Source of the DNA: Pelobacter sp.
Lineage (GTDB): Bacteria; Desulfobacterota; Desulfuromonadia; Geobacterales; Pseudopelobacteraceae
Assembly (NCBI GenBank): GCA_030824515.1
Contig: JAVBXN010000019.1
Location: 1-64,000 of the forward strand
Reading direction: 5' to 3'
Length of the DNA stretch: 64,000 nt
How positions within the stretch are numbered: the first letter of the stretch is position 1; every line of letters starts with the position of its first letter. Below, in pieces: positions 38,738 through 49,700 of the stretch. Position numbers and translations under genes: made by a program. A model generated the notes under the pieces. That model had not been told where the DNA came from, searched no databases, and saw nothing but the letters and a program-made list of their open reading frames with translations.

Positions 38738-38839
38738 CAAATGTGCTGTCGAATTAATTAATTAAAACATTTATCAGCGTACAGATCGTGCGGTCGATTT
38801 TGCATAAATTTGCTGGATATGTATGTCAGGAGGGTCTGA

Positions 38840-41800
38840 ATGAGTGTCCGCGGATTTCAGTTAACCATGGTTTCGTCCTTGTTGCTGGCGTCGATTTTTA
38901 TGCCAAATGGCAGAGTTGAAGCAGCGCTTCCGTGCTATGGCTGTCATGGCACGAACACGCCTGCCGATGTCAGACCCGAAGATTCCTCAGAAAGAAATAT
39001 CGCCACGGGCGGTTTTGTGGGCAACCACCGCCGGCACATGCCCGGTCCGGCCAGCACGGCAAACTGCAATATCTGTCATCCCGGCAGCACTGACTACCTG
39101 TCGTCCCACCGGGACGGCCAAATCAAGATCGGATCAAGAGTTAACGCCTCTCCAATACTCACGTCCTACAAAAACAGCACCTCAGCCTTTCCACAGAGCG
39201 CCACACCGGCACCGGGAAGCTGCACTAACGTCAATTGCCACTTCGAAGCAGCCACTCCGTCCTGGGGCAGCAACCCGGCGGCAACCAACTGCGCCACCTG
39301 CCACAGCGCACCACCCAGCGACGGCAGTCACGGCAAGAAACATGGCCAGACCTATGGCAACGGCCCGGAAAGCTGTGCCAAATGTCATCCCAACCATCTG
39401 GCCGAAACGCATACCTTTGCCCATGCCACCAGCGCCGGAAAACGCGGACTGCAGATCCGCTTCGGCGCACCCAACAGCGGCGGCACTTATTCCGGCACTC
39501 CGCTAAAGGTCAGGCTGGGCTACCCGGATTACCTGCCGAGCCAGAATCCCCCTCGCCAGGGCAGTTGCAGCGGCATCTACTGCCACAGCGACGGCCTCGG
39601 CAACCCGCCCAAGGACACCCCGCAGTGGTCAGCCGCGACCACCACCAACTGCGATTCCTGCCACCGCTACCAGGGTGTCGCCTATCTGAACATGACTTCC
39701 AACGGGCACACCAAGCTGGCCGATTACCGCTGGATCAGAAAATATCCCTGCACCTATTGCCACTCGGTTACGATTTCCTCGACCATCCCCTCGCCGGGCA
39801 TGCCGCCGGTTGACAGTTCACTGATAATGGGTCGCTCGGTGAACGGGCTTTTCAGCAGTAGCCGGCACGTAAACGGCGTCAGGGATGTTTCCATGAACCA
39901 GTTCTGGCGCATCGAGGGTGACCGCAAGACATACCCGCAGCCCAGCTACAACTCCGCAACCAAGGTCTGCGATAACGTTTACTGCCACAGCGACGGCACC
40001 ACTGACCCGGAGTCTATCAGGGCCTTCCCCTGGAACCAGCGCGGCACCGAATGCAACAGCTGCCACGGTCACCAGCGCAGTGAAAACTGTATCGACTGCC
40101 ACAACGGCACCCGGGAATTCCTGATCGACGGTAAACAAACCGTACTATCATTACAGACATCCTGGCCGGCCGGCCAGGAATGGATGTCGGCCATGCCGAT
40201 GTTTCCCAACGAGGGGACCAACAAGCCCCGCTCCAATTCGCATCCCAGGCATATGCAGACCAATTTCAGCTGCGCCGAATGCCACTACAACACCATCCTG
40301 GCCGGCGGTGAATGCAAGCTGTGCCACGACGGCAGCCTTGGCAAGATGGGTGAAGCCTCCCACCTCAACCCGGCCTTTCATGTCAACAAGGTCCGGGACG
40401 TAAATTTCAAGCAGGGGGGCAGCTACAACCGCGACCTCAAATCCTGCTCCAACACCAAGTGCCACACCGGTAGCGACCCGCAATGGGGAGCCTCCACCAA
40501 CAGCGCCATCATCTGCCTCTCCTGCCACGGAACCGAGTCGGAAACGGACGTGGATGACTTCGGCAGCGTCAACGAAACCAAGGCCCAGATCAGCCTGCCG
40601 CAGTGGCGCAACACCGGCCACGGTCGCAAACAGTCGCTTTCCGGCAACTACAAATCCGGGAACCCGGCCGCCAACTTCCCCGGCAATCCCTGCTGGTACT
40701 GCCATGACAACAAGGTGCTGCACAACTACAGCGGCAACCCCTTCAGGCTCAAGATCCACCCCCAGATAGTCAAGCGCTATGAGCGTGAATGCGTCTACTG
40801 CCACATGGAGCGCACCGACCTGGAATGCCTCAGCTGCCATAACACGGCCGAGTCGCTGGCGCCACAGATCAGTTCGATCTTTTACAGTATTTCGGCCAGA
40901 TGGCCGAACCGCTCCACCGTCACGCGCCCCAACCACTCGGTGATGTACAACTCCGAAACCAAGTTAGCAACCTCGTGCATCACCTCCGATTGCCACTATG
41001 TCGACCCGGCCAATCCCGCCGCCGACATGAAGATCCACAACAACGGCTCCGTCAAATGGACCTCGCAACAGAAGGAAGATGTCAGGAATCAGTACCAGAT
41101 GATGGGGGTCTGCCTGCAGTGCCACGACGACAACAGCAACGGCAAGTGCAACGGCTGCCACGACGGCACCCTGCCCAAATACCGCCTGGGTTACGATCCG
41201 GGGACCGGTTATATCGTGCCCTCCGTCGCCAAGGCTTCATCGGTGCACTTCGGCTATAAACACTACAAGAAGTATGTGGCGACCAACACCTGGAGCGGTG
41301 GCAAATTCTGCTGGGATTGCCACGATCCACACGGTGACGGCAACATCTACATGGTCCACGACAACGTAGCCACCGAGACCGAAGGCAGGTTCGGCATCCC
41401 CCTTCCGGGCAAGCGCGCCCCGGTCGTCTTCTCCCAGAAACTGACCGGCGAGGATTACGCCAAGAGCATCGGCACCATCAACGGCATCTGCAACGTCTGC
41501 CACTCGATCAACGCAAAGCATTACCGCAGTGACGGCGGCGACGGCCACAACACCAAGTACGTCTGCACCAAGTGCCACGAACACCGCTTTACCGACAGCC
41601 ACGCCGACAGGAAATCCTGCAACACCTGCCACAAGAACAAACCGGTGCCGCGCCACTCCGGTTTCGGGCTGCCGATGGACTGCGTCAAGTGCCATAACGG
41701 CAACGTCGGCGCACGGGTGGACGTAATCGGCCAGTTCATGGGCAACTCGCACCATGTGCAGGGCATTCCGATCAACAACAAGCATTGCTACCAGTGCCAC

Positions 41801-43687
41801 TGGGAATCGACCCCCGAAGGACTGATCAACAACCAGTATCACGAAGGTTTCAATTTCAAGAACTACACCAGCCTCAAGAACGCCAAGGTGGACCTGGTCA
41901 TCTACGGCGCCGGCAATCGGCCGCTGATCTACCGGCTCTACTCATCAACCTCCGGCCGCGCCACCTCATCGCAGTTCACCGCCGCCAATATCAAGAGCAC
42001 AAATATCAACGTGGAAAGAAAGGAAGTCGGCAACGTCACCAATCACTGTCTGAGCTGCCACAGCGACCAGAACAACGACATCAAACCCTTCGACGATTGC
42101 AAAACGCCGCGCCAGTATGCCTGGGACCTGAGCAGCATAGATGCCCGCTATTCGCAAATGGGCACGACCAAATGGGGCAAATATTCAACCGCCAACACCA
42201 ATGTCAAATACAAGGTTACCAAGGCCCTGTCAGCGCACGGGAAAGCAGCCGACAACCAGGGGGGCTGGAATGCCGCCAGCGGCACCGATTCCGGTTTCTC
42301 CGACACCCGTTCCGGCTTCAGCGGCATGAGCAGCGCACGCAAATCGGTGCAGTGCTTCGACTGCCACAACTCGCACGGCTCCAAGGCCGGCGGAGTCACT
42401 TCCAGCTACGCCTCCTACAGCGGCCTCAAGAATGGCGCCAACCTGAAGGAAGTAACTTCCGGCAAGGGGGGCTACCAGGTCAACTACTACGCCAAGGCCA
42501 AGGCCGACGGCCCGGGTGTGGTCAATCCCTACAACGCCGGCGCGGCCCAATGCTTCGATTGCCATCTGACGGCCAACAAAGGAACCCCCGGCACGGAAGG
42601 AACTCCCTGGGGCTACCAGGCCACCTTCAACGCCTCGCAACCGATCAAGGGCTACCGCGACGGCTTCAAGTTCGGCGACAAGAGCAACGCCACATACCAG
42701 TTGGCGCCCGGTTTCAAAACCGGAAAAACCATCACCGGCGGCCACTTCAAGGCATCCTCTCCGCTCAAGAAAGGCGCAATGGATCCGATCGACGGGCTCT
42801 GCACCCCTTGCCACGACCCGCACGGCGTCAGCCCGACGCTGGGAGCTCTCAAGAATTTTGCGGTGCCACTGCTCAAGGACACCTGGTTGTCCTCCCCCTA
42901 CAAAGAGGACTTCCCCTCGCCAACACCTTTCGGCCCCAATGCCAACGCACAGGGCTGGGGCATCGCGCAAGGATCGGGACGCAAGTTCCCGGCGGCCCAG
43001 ACACCCTACAACGCCGCCAATGAACCGCCGGCCAAGTACAACCTGGACCGCAACACGCTGGGCACTACAAGCAGGATCAACCAGGACGAGACCCAGTTTG
43101 CCGGCCTGTGTCTGAAGTGCCATACCAAAAAAGCGATGATGGGCAACTATACCGGCGCCGCCTCCAGCGCCTACAGCCCCAACAAGGCCTCCTGGAAGAG
43201 CGTCGAACGCATCCACGCCTCCACCAAGGGCTGGGGCAGCAACAAGGAGCACTCCTTCAGCTGCTCCAAGTGCCACCAGCCGCACAACTCCGCCCTGCCG
43301 AGGCTGATGCAGACCGACTGCCTGGATTACCAGCATCGCGGTAATGTCAGCGGCGGTGGAACGGCCTGGTCGTCGCTCAAGGCGCTGGCTAATATCAACG
43401 GCGTCGGCTATCGCGACGCGGGCTGCACCAGCTCCACCCGCGAACTGCGCGGTTATCCGGTAGCTTCGATTCTGGGCAAGGGTGCAAGTTACGCATCGGC
43501 GACCTACGATTGGAGCAGCTTCTCTCCGGAAGCGACCATCAGCTGCCACATGAGCAGAACCGATGTCCCCAACTATGACACCCAGATCAAGAACTTCAAA
43601 GTACGCGGGCCGGCCTCCGGACTGCCTTCGGCCTGGCCGGACGGCAACTACTGGAATTCCGTGACGCCCTGGCCATTGAGCAAATAG
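38840..43687 (+). CDS. 33-haem c-type cytochrome (CXXCH and CXXXXCH motifs)
   Basis: 1615 residues with a Sec signal peptide (MVSSLLLASIFMPNGRVEA). I count 33 haem motifs, 28 CXXCH and five CXXXXCH (CTNVNCH, CSGIYCH, CDNVYCH, CSNTKCH, CITSDCH). Four of the CXXXXCH sites are followed closely by a CXXCH, which is the Geobacter-type CxxxxCH/CxxCH unit. Hemes are spread over residues 32-1450 or so. The last 150 residues have none and may be an attachment domain. AGGAGGG precedes the ATG. There is no lipobox, so it is soluble or secreted, probably at the cell surface. It heads a four-gene unit and is followed 42 bases later by the giant mosaic protein. The role is inferred as electron transfer to an extracellular acceptor. 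Confidence 0.94.
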   Translation: MSVRGFQLTMVSSLLLASIFMPNGRVEAALPCYGCHGTNTPADVRPEDSSERNIATGGFVGNHRRHMPGPASTANCNICHPGSTDYLSSHRDGQIKIGSRVNASPILTSYKNSTSAFPQSATPAPGSCTNVNCHFEAATPSWGSNPAATNCATCHSAPPSDGSHGKKHGQTYGNGPESCAKCHPNHLAETHTFAHATSAGKRGLQIRFGAPNSGGTYSGTPLKVRLGYPDYLPSQNPPRQGSCSGIYCHSDGLGNPPKDTPQWSAATTTNCDSCHRYQGVAYLNMTSNGHTKLADYRWIRKYPCTYCHSVTISSTIPSPGMPPVDSSLIMGRSVNGLFSSSRHVNGVRDVSMNQFWRIEGDRKTYPQPSYNSATKVCDNVYCHSDGTTDPESIRAFPWNQRGTECNSCHGHQRSENCIDCHNGTREFLIDGKQTVLSLQTSWPAGQEWMSAMPMFPNEGTNKPRSNSHPRHMQTNFSCAECHYNTILAGGECKLCHDGSLGKMGEASHLNPAFHVNKVRDVNFKQGGSYNRDLKSCSNTKCHTGSDPQWGASTNSAIICLSCHGTESETDVDDFGSVNETKAQISLPQWRNTGHGRKQSLSGNYKSGNPAANFPGNPCWYCHDNKVLHNYSGNPFRLKIHPQIVKRYERECVYCHMERTDLECLSCHNTAESLAPQISSIFYSISARWPNRSTVTRPNHSVMYNSETKLATSCITSDCHYVDPANPAADMKIHNNGSVKWTSQQKEDVRNQYQMMGVCLQCHDDNSNGKCNGCHDGTLPKYRLGYDPGTGYIVPSVAKASSVHFGYKHYKKYVATNTWSGGKFCWDCHDPHGDGNIYMVHDNVATETEGRFGIPLPGKRAPVVFSQKLTGEDYAKSIGTINGICNVCHSINAKHYRSDGGDGHNTKYVCTKCHEHRFTDSHADRKSCNTCHKNKPVPRHSGFGLPMDCVKCHNGNVGARVDVIGQFMGNSHHVQGIPINNKHCYQCHWESTPEGLINNQYHEGFNFKNYTSLKNAKVDLVIYGAGNRPLIYRLYSSTSGRATSSQFTAANIKSTNINVERKEVGNVTNHCLSCHSDQNNDIKPFDDCKTPRQYAWDLSSIDARYSQMGTTKWGKYSTANTNVKYKVTKALSAHGKAADNQGGWNAASGTDSGFSDTRSGFSGMSSARKSVQCFDCHNSHGSKAGGVTSSYASYSGLKNGANLKEVTSGKGGYQVNYYAKAKADGPGVVNPYNAGAAQCFDCHLTANKGTPGTEGTPWGYQATFNASQPIKGYRDGFKFGDKSNATYQLAPGFKTGKTITGGHFKASSPLKKGAMDPIDGLCTPCHDPHGVSPTLGALKNFAVPLLKDTWLSSPYKEDFPSPTPFGPNANAQGWGIAQGSGRKFPAAQTPYNAANEPPAKYNLDRNTLGTTSRINQDETQFAGLCLKCHTKKAMMGNYTGAASSAYSPNKASWKSVERIHASTKGWGSNKEHSFSCSKCHQPHNSALPRLMQTDCLDYQHRGNVSGGGTAWSSLKALANINGVGYRDAGCTSSTRELRGYPVASILGKGASYASATYDWSSFSPEATISCHMSRTDVPNYDTQIKNFKVRGPASGLPSAWPDGNYWNSVTPWPLSK

Positions 43688-43729
43688 GGTATGAATACAA
43701 AACAATTATCCATAACCGGAGTACGCTCT

Positions 43730-46700
43730 ATGCAAGCAGACAGATCGATCAAATACCTGAACCGCCCCATGCCGCGCGCGACCATCCGGATGACAGCTTT
43801 AATCGGAGTCGTATCGCTATGCCTTCTGCTACTCTGCCCGGTATCCTCCACGGCGGCATTCATCAACGGAGGCGACCAGCTCTGGTCCTACCGCGACAAA
43901 CTTGACGGCATTCAGCGCAAGCCGGGCAAGCAGAATCCGGCGGCCTCGGTCACCGATTCCCAGGGCAACACTATTATCACCGGCAGCCAGCTGTTGCCGG
44001 GGAGCAATTTCGAAGAGATCTATACCGTCAAGATCAGCACCGGCGGCAGCGTCGTCTGGCGCGGCGTATACCAGGTTTCCGGCATGAACGCGCGGGCGGC
44101 AGCGGTTGCGGTCGATGCCTCCGACAACGTCTACGTGACCGGCGTAAATGACGGCTCCAACAGCAACGTCCATATCATCCGCTACAACCGGGACCAGGCC
44201 GGCATCGACGCCTCACCGCAATGGCAGCAGACCTTCGACGGAGGCGGCACGGACAAGGCCGCCGCAATCACCATCCATGGCGGCAACGTCTACGTCGGTG
44301 GTTCCTCGCGCTTCGGCGGCAATGAATGCTTCATGGTGCTCTCGCTGAACAAGGAGAGCGGAGCGATCTCGTGGCAGATACCCAATGCCTCCACCGCCAC
44401 CATCGGCAAGGCGGCCGCGCTGGCGGCCGATGTCAACAGCATCGCGGTGACCGGCCAGACCTGGAACGGAGCGGAAAACTACCTGGCAACCATAGCCTAC
44501 AATCCAAATGGGCTGGCAGTGCTCTGGCAGACGCCCCAGCCAGCCGCGGCCGCATTCCAGCGCAACGACTCCGGCCTGCATGTCAGGATCGATTCCATGG
44601 GACACGTGATCGTGGCCGGATCGGTCTACAACGGCCTGAACACGGATATCCAGACAATTAAATACTGCAGCGGCGCGGCGAGTCCCTGCGACGGCAAAAC
44701 GGCCGGCGAGATCCTCTGGCAGCAGACCTATGACGGCGGTTCGGACGACGAACCCAGGGGACTGCAGCTGGAAAGCGGCGCTACCGGCAAAGACGATGTC
44801 TATCTGACCGGGCAGACCCTGGTCAGCGGACGCTTCCATATCCATACCGCCCGCTTGAAATCCGCCGCGGCCATTCCCCAATACGCCTGGAGCCAGATTC
44901 CGGTTTTCAATTCCGGCGGAGACAACACCGACATCCCTACCACGCTGGTTGTCTCAGCGACAGACGATGCGCTGTTCGTGGTCGGTTACAGCGTCAGCGC
45001 GTCATGGAATAGCGATTTCCGCACGGTGAAATACCGCAAGAGCACCGGTGACGAACTTTGGAGCAGGACCTTCCACGGTGTCGCCGACAAGTCTGACCGT
45101 GCCATCGGAGCCGGGCTGGACCTGAGCGGCAACCTGGTGGTTGCCGGCTACGTCGACGAAACCACGCCGCTGGACGGCGGCACTGCTGCCGCTACCGGCG
45201 GCACCAAGGGCACGCTGGTCAACAGCGCCAAAACCTGGAGCCTCAACGAATGGGGCGGTTACTACCTGATGCTGCTGAGCGGCGTCAACAACAAGGATCA
45301 GATGCGCCAGATCCAGTCGAATGATGCCACCACCCTGACATTCCCGGTGCTACTGCCGGACGCCGTGGCCAGCGGAGACAGCTATTACATCTACGACAAG
45401 GATGACTACGATTACCAGGTGGTCAAATACGACAAGGGGATTCTGAACGCGCCGACCAAACTGGTAGCTACGACCGTTTCCGGCAGCAGTGTCAACCTGG
45501 CCTGGCAGGACAATAACGCGGTTACCCCCAAGTTCCGCCTCGAACGCTGTACGGCCGGTTTCGAACACCTGGTGGCCGCGCCCTGCGACTTCGACAACCC
45601 GGCCCAGATCACCGTGGTTCCGGTTGTTGACGGTGCGGTTACCGCCCAGGCCGACGGCCTGACCGCGGACAGGTATTACTATTTCAGGGTACGGGCCTAC
45701 ACCGGCAGTGATTTTGCCACTGCTACCCAGGTGACCTACTCCAGTAATATGGAGCACGCGGTAACCCAGACGGTCTCGATAATTACCCCCGCCGATACCT
45801 ACAGCTACGCCGGCGTCGCCAACAGCGAGGACTATGCCCTGACAATCGCCACCGGACCGATCGACGGCCATCCGGTCGTCAGCGGCAAGAGTCTCTTCAC
45901 GCTGTCCGGCTTCGATTATTACACGATCAAACTGGACAAGGACAACCTGGATAAGATGTGGAGCCAGCGCTACGACGGCCCCGAGAACCAGAGCGACTCG
46001 GCCATGTGCCTGACCGTGGACAAGAACGACCAGATCGTCGTATCGGGCTACTCCTGGCTGTACAACCTGGTTGCCTCCAAGGACATGAACTCGATCTACA
46101 CGATCAAATACAAAACCGGCGCGCTCTCCGCACCGGAAAACGACAGCGATAACTACGAGTGGACCCACCAGTACAACGGCGCCGGAGCGGTGGACGACCG
46201 ACCGGTCGCGATTGCGGCTGCATCCGATTCATCCAACAACATCGCGGTGGTCGGCATGGGCATCCATAATGAAATGGAAATGTCCAACCACGACATCTAC
46301 GTGCTGCATTACCCCCCCGCCGGCCCCGGACCGGAAGGCGCCCGCAACCCGGGCTACTGGGCCGCCTCCGCCATCGACAAGGGCGGGGACGACGAGCCGA
46401 CCTCGGTTGTGATTGACTCCTCGGGGGACGTGATCGTCACCGGTTTCACGATGGACACGACCAGGAGCAGGAAGGATTACGACATCTACACCGCCAGGTT
46501 CGCAGCCGCCACCGGAGCACTGCTCTGGGAACGGATCTACGACAACGGCTACGGCGATGACGAAGCCAACTCGGTCGCCGTGGATATCGACGGCAACGTC
46601 TACGTCGCCGGTTTCAGCACCAATGACCAGGGCAACCGCGACTTCATAACCATCAAATATGACAGGGACGGCAACATCCAGTGGGGAGGACCGAAGATTT

Positions 46701-49700
46701 ACGACGGCCCGGCCCATGGAGACGACGAAGCGGTAGCGGTCAAAGTCGATCAGGTTGACAACCATATCCTGGTGTCCGGCAACCAGTTGACCGACACCGG
46801 CAACAACGATATCCATGCCATCCGCTACGCGCCGGACGGCGCCGTGGAGTGGACCAAGACCGTTCTGCGCGAACATGCCGACGAAGACATGTACGACATG
46901 ACCATGGACGTCTCCGGCAACGCCTACATTACCGCCACCACCACCAACAGCTACAGTGACCCTACCATCAACAAGGACATCCTGACCGTCAAGCTGGACT
47001 GGCAGGGTGCCATGGCGCCCAATGCCACCAAACACGGCAATTTGTCCGAACTGGACAAACCGTTCGGAATCACCGTCAACTACCAGGGTGATGTTTTCAT
47101 AGCCGGCATCTCCCAGAACGAGATGGCCAATGCCGACTATATCGTTCTGAAAATAGCCGGCGACATGGTGCAGAGCCCCTATCCGATCAGCTACGCCAAT
47201 CCGACCTACAACTCGGTCGCACTGAACTGGACCGACAGTTCCAGGGCGGAAACCGGCTACCAGGTGGCGCGCCGCGACGGCGCCTGCCCGCTTGAAGCAC
47301 CGGTGTGGGGCGACGGCGAGATCATCACCACCGCTCCCGCTCACCTAGCGGCCAACACCGTAACCTTCACCGATTCCGGCCTGACCAGCAGGGCGACCTA
47401 TTGCTACGGCATCCGCTCATTTAACGGCACCGGTTACTCGCGCTGGGCCAACAAGACCGTCATCATGGCGACACCGCCCGTGCCGACCGTCACCGCCAAC
47501 CCGGCCGACAGCACCAGGATCACCGTCAACTGGACCCCGCAGAACGGCGGCCAGCAGACCGGGTTCGAGCTGTGGCGCTGTGCCGACTCCGGCCCTTCGG
47601 CCTGTACGGATTTTAGCGTGCTCTCGGCCTCGATCGCGGGAACCGCAACCAGCTATGACGACCAGGCGGTTTGCGCCGGAACTATCTATCGCTACCAGAT
47701 AAAGGCCAAGGGAAGCGCCTGGGCGTCAGACTTTTCCGCCACTGTCGGCGCAATTCCGCCCGCTGTCGACAACCTGGCAATCGATTCAGGATTCGAAGCC
47801 CCAAATCCGATGACCGCCGGACAGGGTGTCGGCTGGACCTACGTGGGCGGGGCTATAGCGACTGACATAACCTTTGACGCCGCCGAGAAGCATGGCGGAG
47901 CGCAAAGCCTGAACATCAACGCTGTCGCCACGGCCTCAATATCCGGGATAAAGCAGTACCTGCTCTTCGCGACCGGCGGAAAGTACCAGGTATCGGCCTG
48001 GTTCAAGACCACCGCTGCGACCGGCAAGGTCACCTGTGACCTGCTGGACGGAGCCAGCGGCTCATTCACCAACTCCGGTACGACCAGCGCCTGGGAGCAA
48101 CGCTCACTGACCATCACCACTTCCACCACCCCCTATCCGGCCGGTTCCAGGATCAGATGCTATGTTGCCGCCGGATCGCAGGCCAACATAGATGATATGC
48201 AGGCAATACCGCTCTACGATCTGACCGCGACACGCTACTCGGAAAGCGAGATCGATCTGGCCTGGATCGACAGCGCCTTTGACGAGAGCGGTTATCAGGT
48301 CGAGCGCTGCAACGACGCGCTCTGCACCTCGCCACAAACGGTCGCTACTGTCGGGCCCAACGTCAGCAGCTATCGTGACAGCCGCCTGGCGCCGGACACA
48401 TCCTACTGGTACCGCATCCGCCCTTACAAAACCGCGCCCCTCTCCTGCAACGGCGGCTGGAACGGCGGCTACTCCAACACCGCCAACGCCTTGACGACCA
48501 ACAACCCTCCGGTTCTGTCGGCATCGTCACCGAACACCACCCGGGTCAACCTGTCCTGGAGCGACACAACCGGCACCGAAAACATGTTCCGGATCGAGCG
48601 CTGCCTGGCTGCTTCCTGCAGCATGACCGAGATCGCCTCGCTACTGACAAATGCGACCGGCTACAGTGACACCAACGCATGCAGCAACACGGTCTACAAC
48701 TACCAGATCCGCGCTGTCGATCAACCGCTCTCGCTCGGCAATGGCGGTGCCTGGACCAAAAGGGTCAAGCTCGATTTCGGCACGACCTTCAGCGCCAACA
48801 AGCTGACACGGGTTTCAATCAACCAGCTGACCGGGATGGACGCCACCTTCAAGGACATCCGTTTCTACGATGCAACCGCCAGGCAGGAACTGTCGCACTG
48901 GTTCGAGTCCACCGCTGCCGGCAGCGCGACAGCCTGGCTCAAGACCGGCAACAGCAACGATATCTACATTTATTTCGGCAACAACGCGGCCGTGAGCACC
49001 GGCAGCCTAGGGAATGTCTTCGGCAGCGGCCTGGTCGGATTCTGGCCCTTTAACGAGACGGCGGAACTCCGTTCCGGCACCACCGCCGACGTGAGCGGCA
49101 ACCTCCAGCACGCAACCCTGAATTACTTCTATACCTACGCCGGTTATGGCGTTGTTGCCGGCGGCCGCTACAAAAACGGCCTGAACCTGGGCGCCCATGC
49201 CTACTCCAGCGCCAGCGTCGCCGATACCACCGCTTCGCTTTTCGACATCACCGACCAGATCACGGTCGAATTATGGTATCAGTACCAGAAAAGCCCGGAC
49301 TGGGGCCGCCTGGCTTCGAAAATGACCACCGACGGCGGTCAACCCTGGGAGATGTACGGACTGTGGCTCGACAACACCGCCGACGCGGTTGCGACAAATC
49401 CCCAGCAGAGGGTCTTTTTCGGGATCGGTTCCCAGGACTCCCCCCCCGCCGGCGCCTGGCCCTATTACCAGTCCGCCAGCGGTCCGCAGCTTACACCCGG
49501 CCAGTGGTACCACATCGTCGGCAGATACGATTCCGCCACCGGACGGATGTCGGTCTTTGTCAACGGTATTGAATACGGTGTCGCCACCCACGCCACAAAA
49601 CCGAAGATCATTGCCAATAACGCCGCTTTCTATATCGGCAACAGGGGCACGGGCAACTATATGAAAGGCATGCTGGACGAAGTGCGCCTCTACAACCGCT

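Noticed and set aside
42230-43705. 491-codon open frame on the minus strand
   Set aside because: Shadow of the 33-haem cytochrome; repeats of Val/Ala/Gly without recognisable structure.
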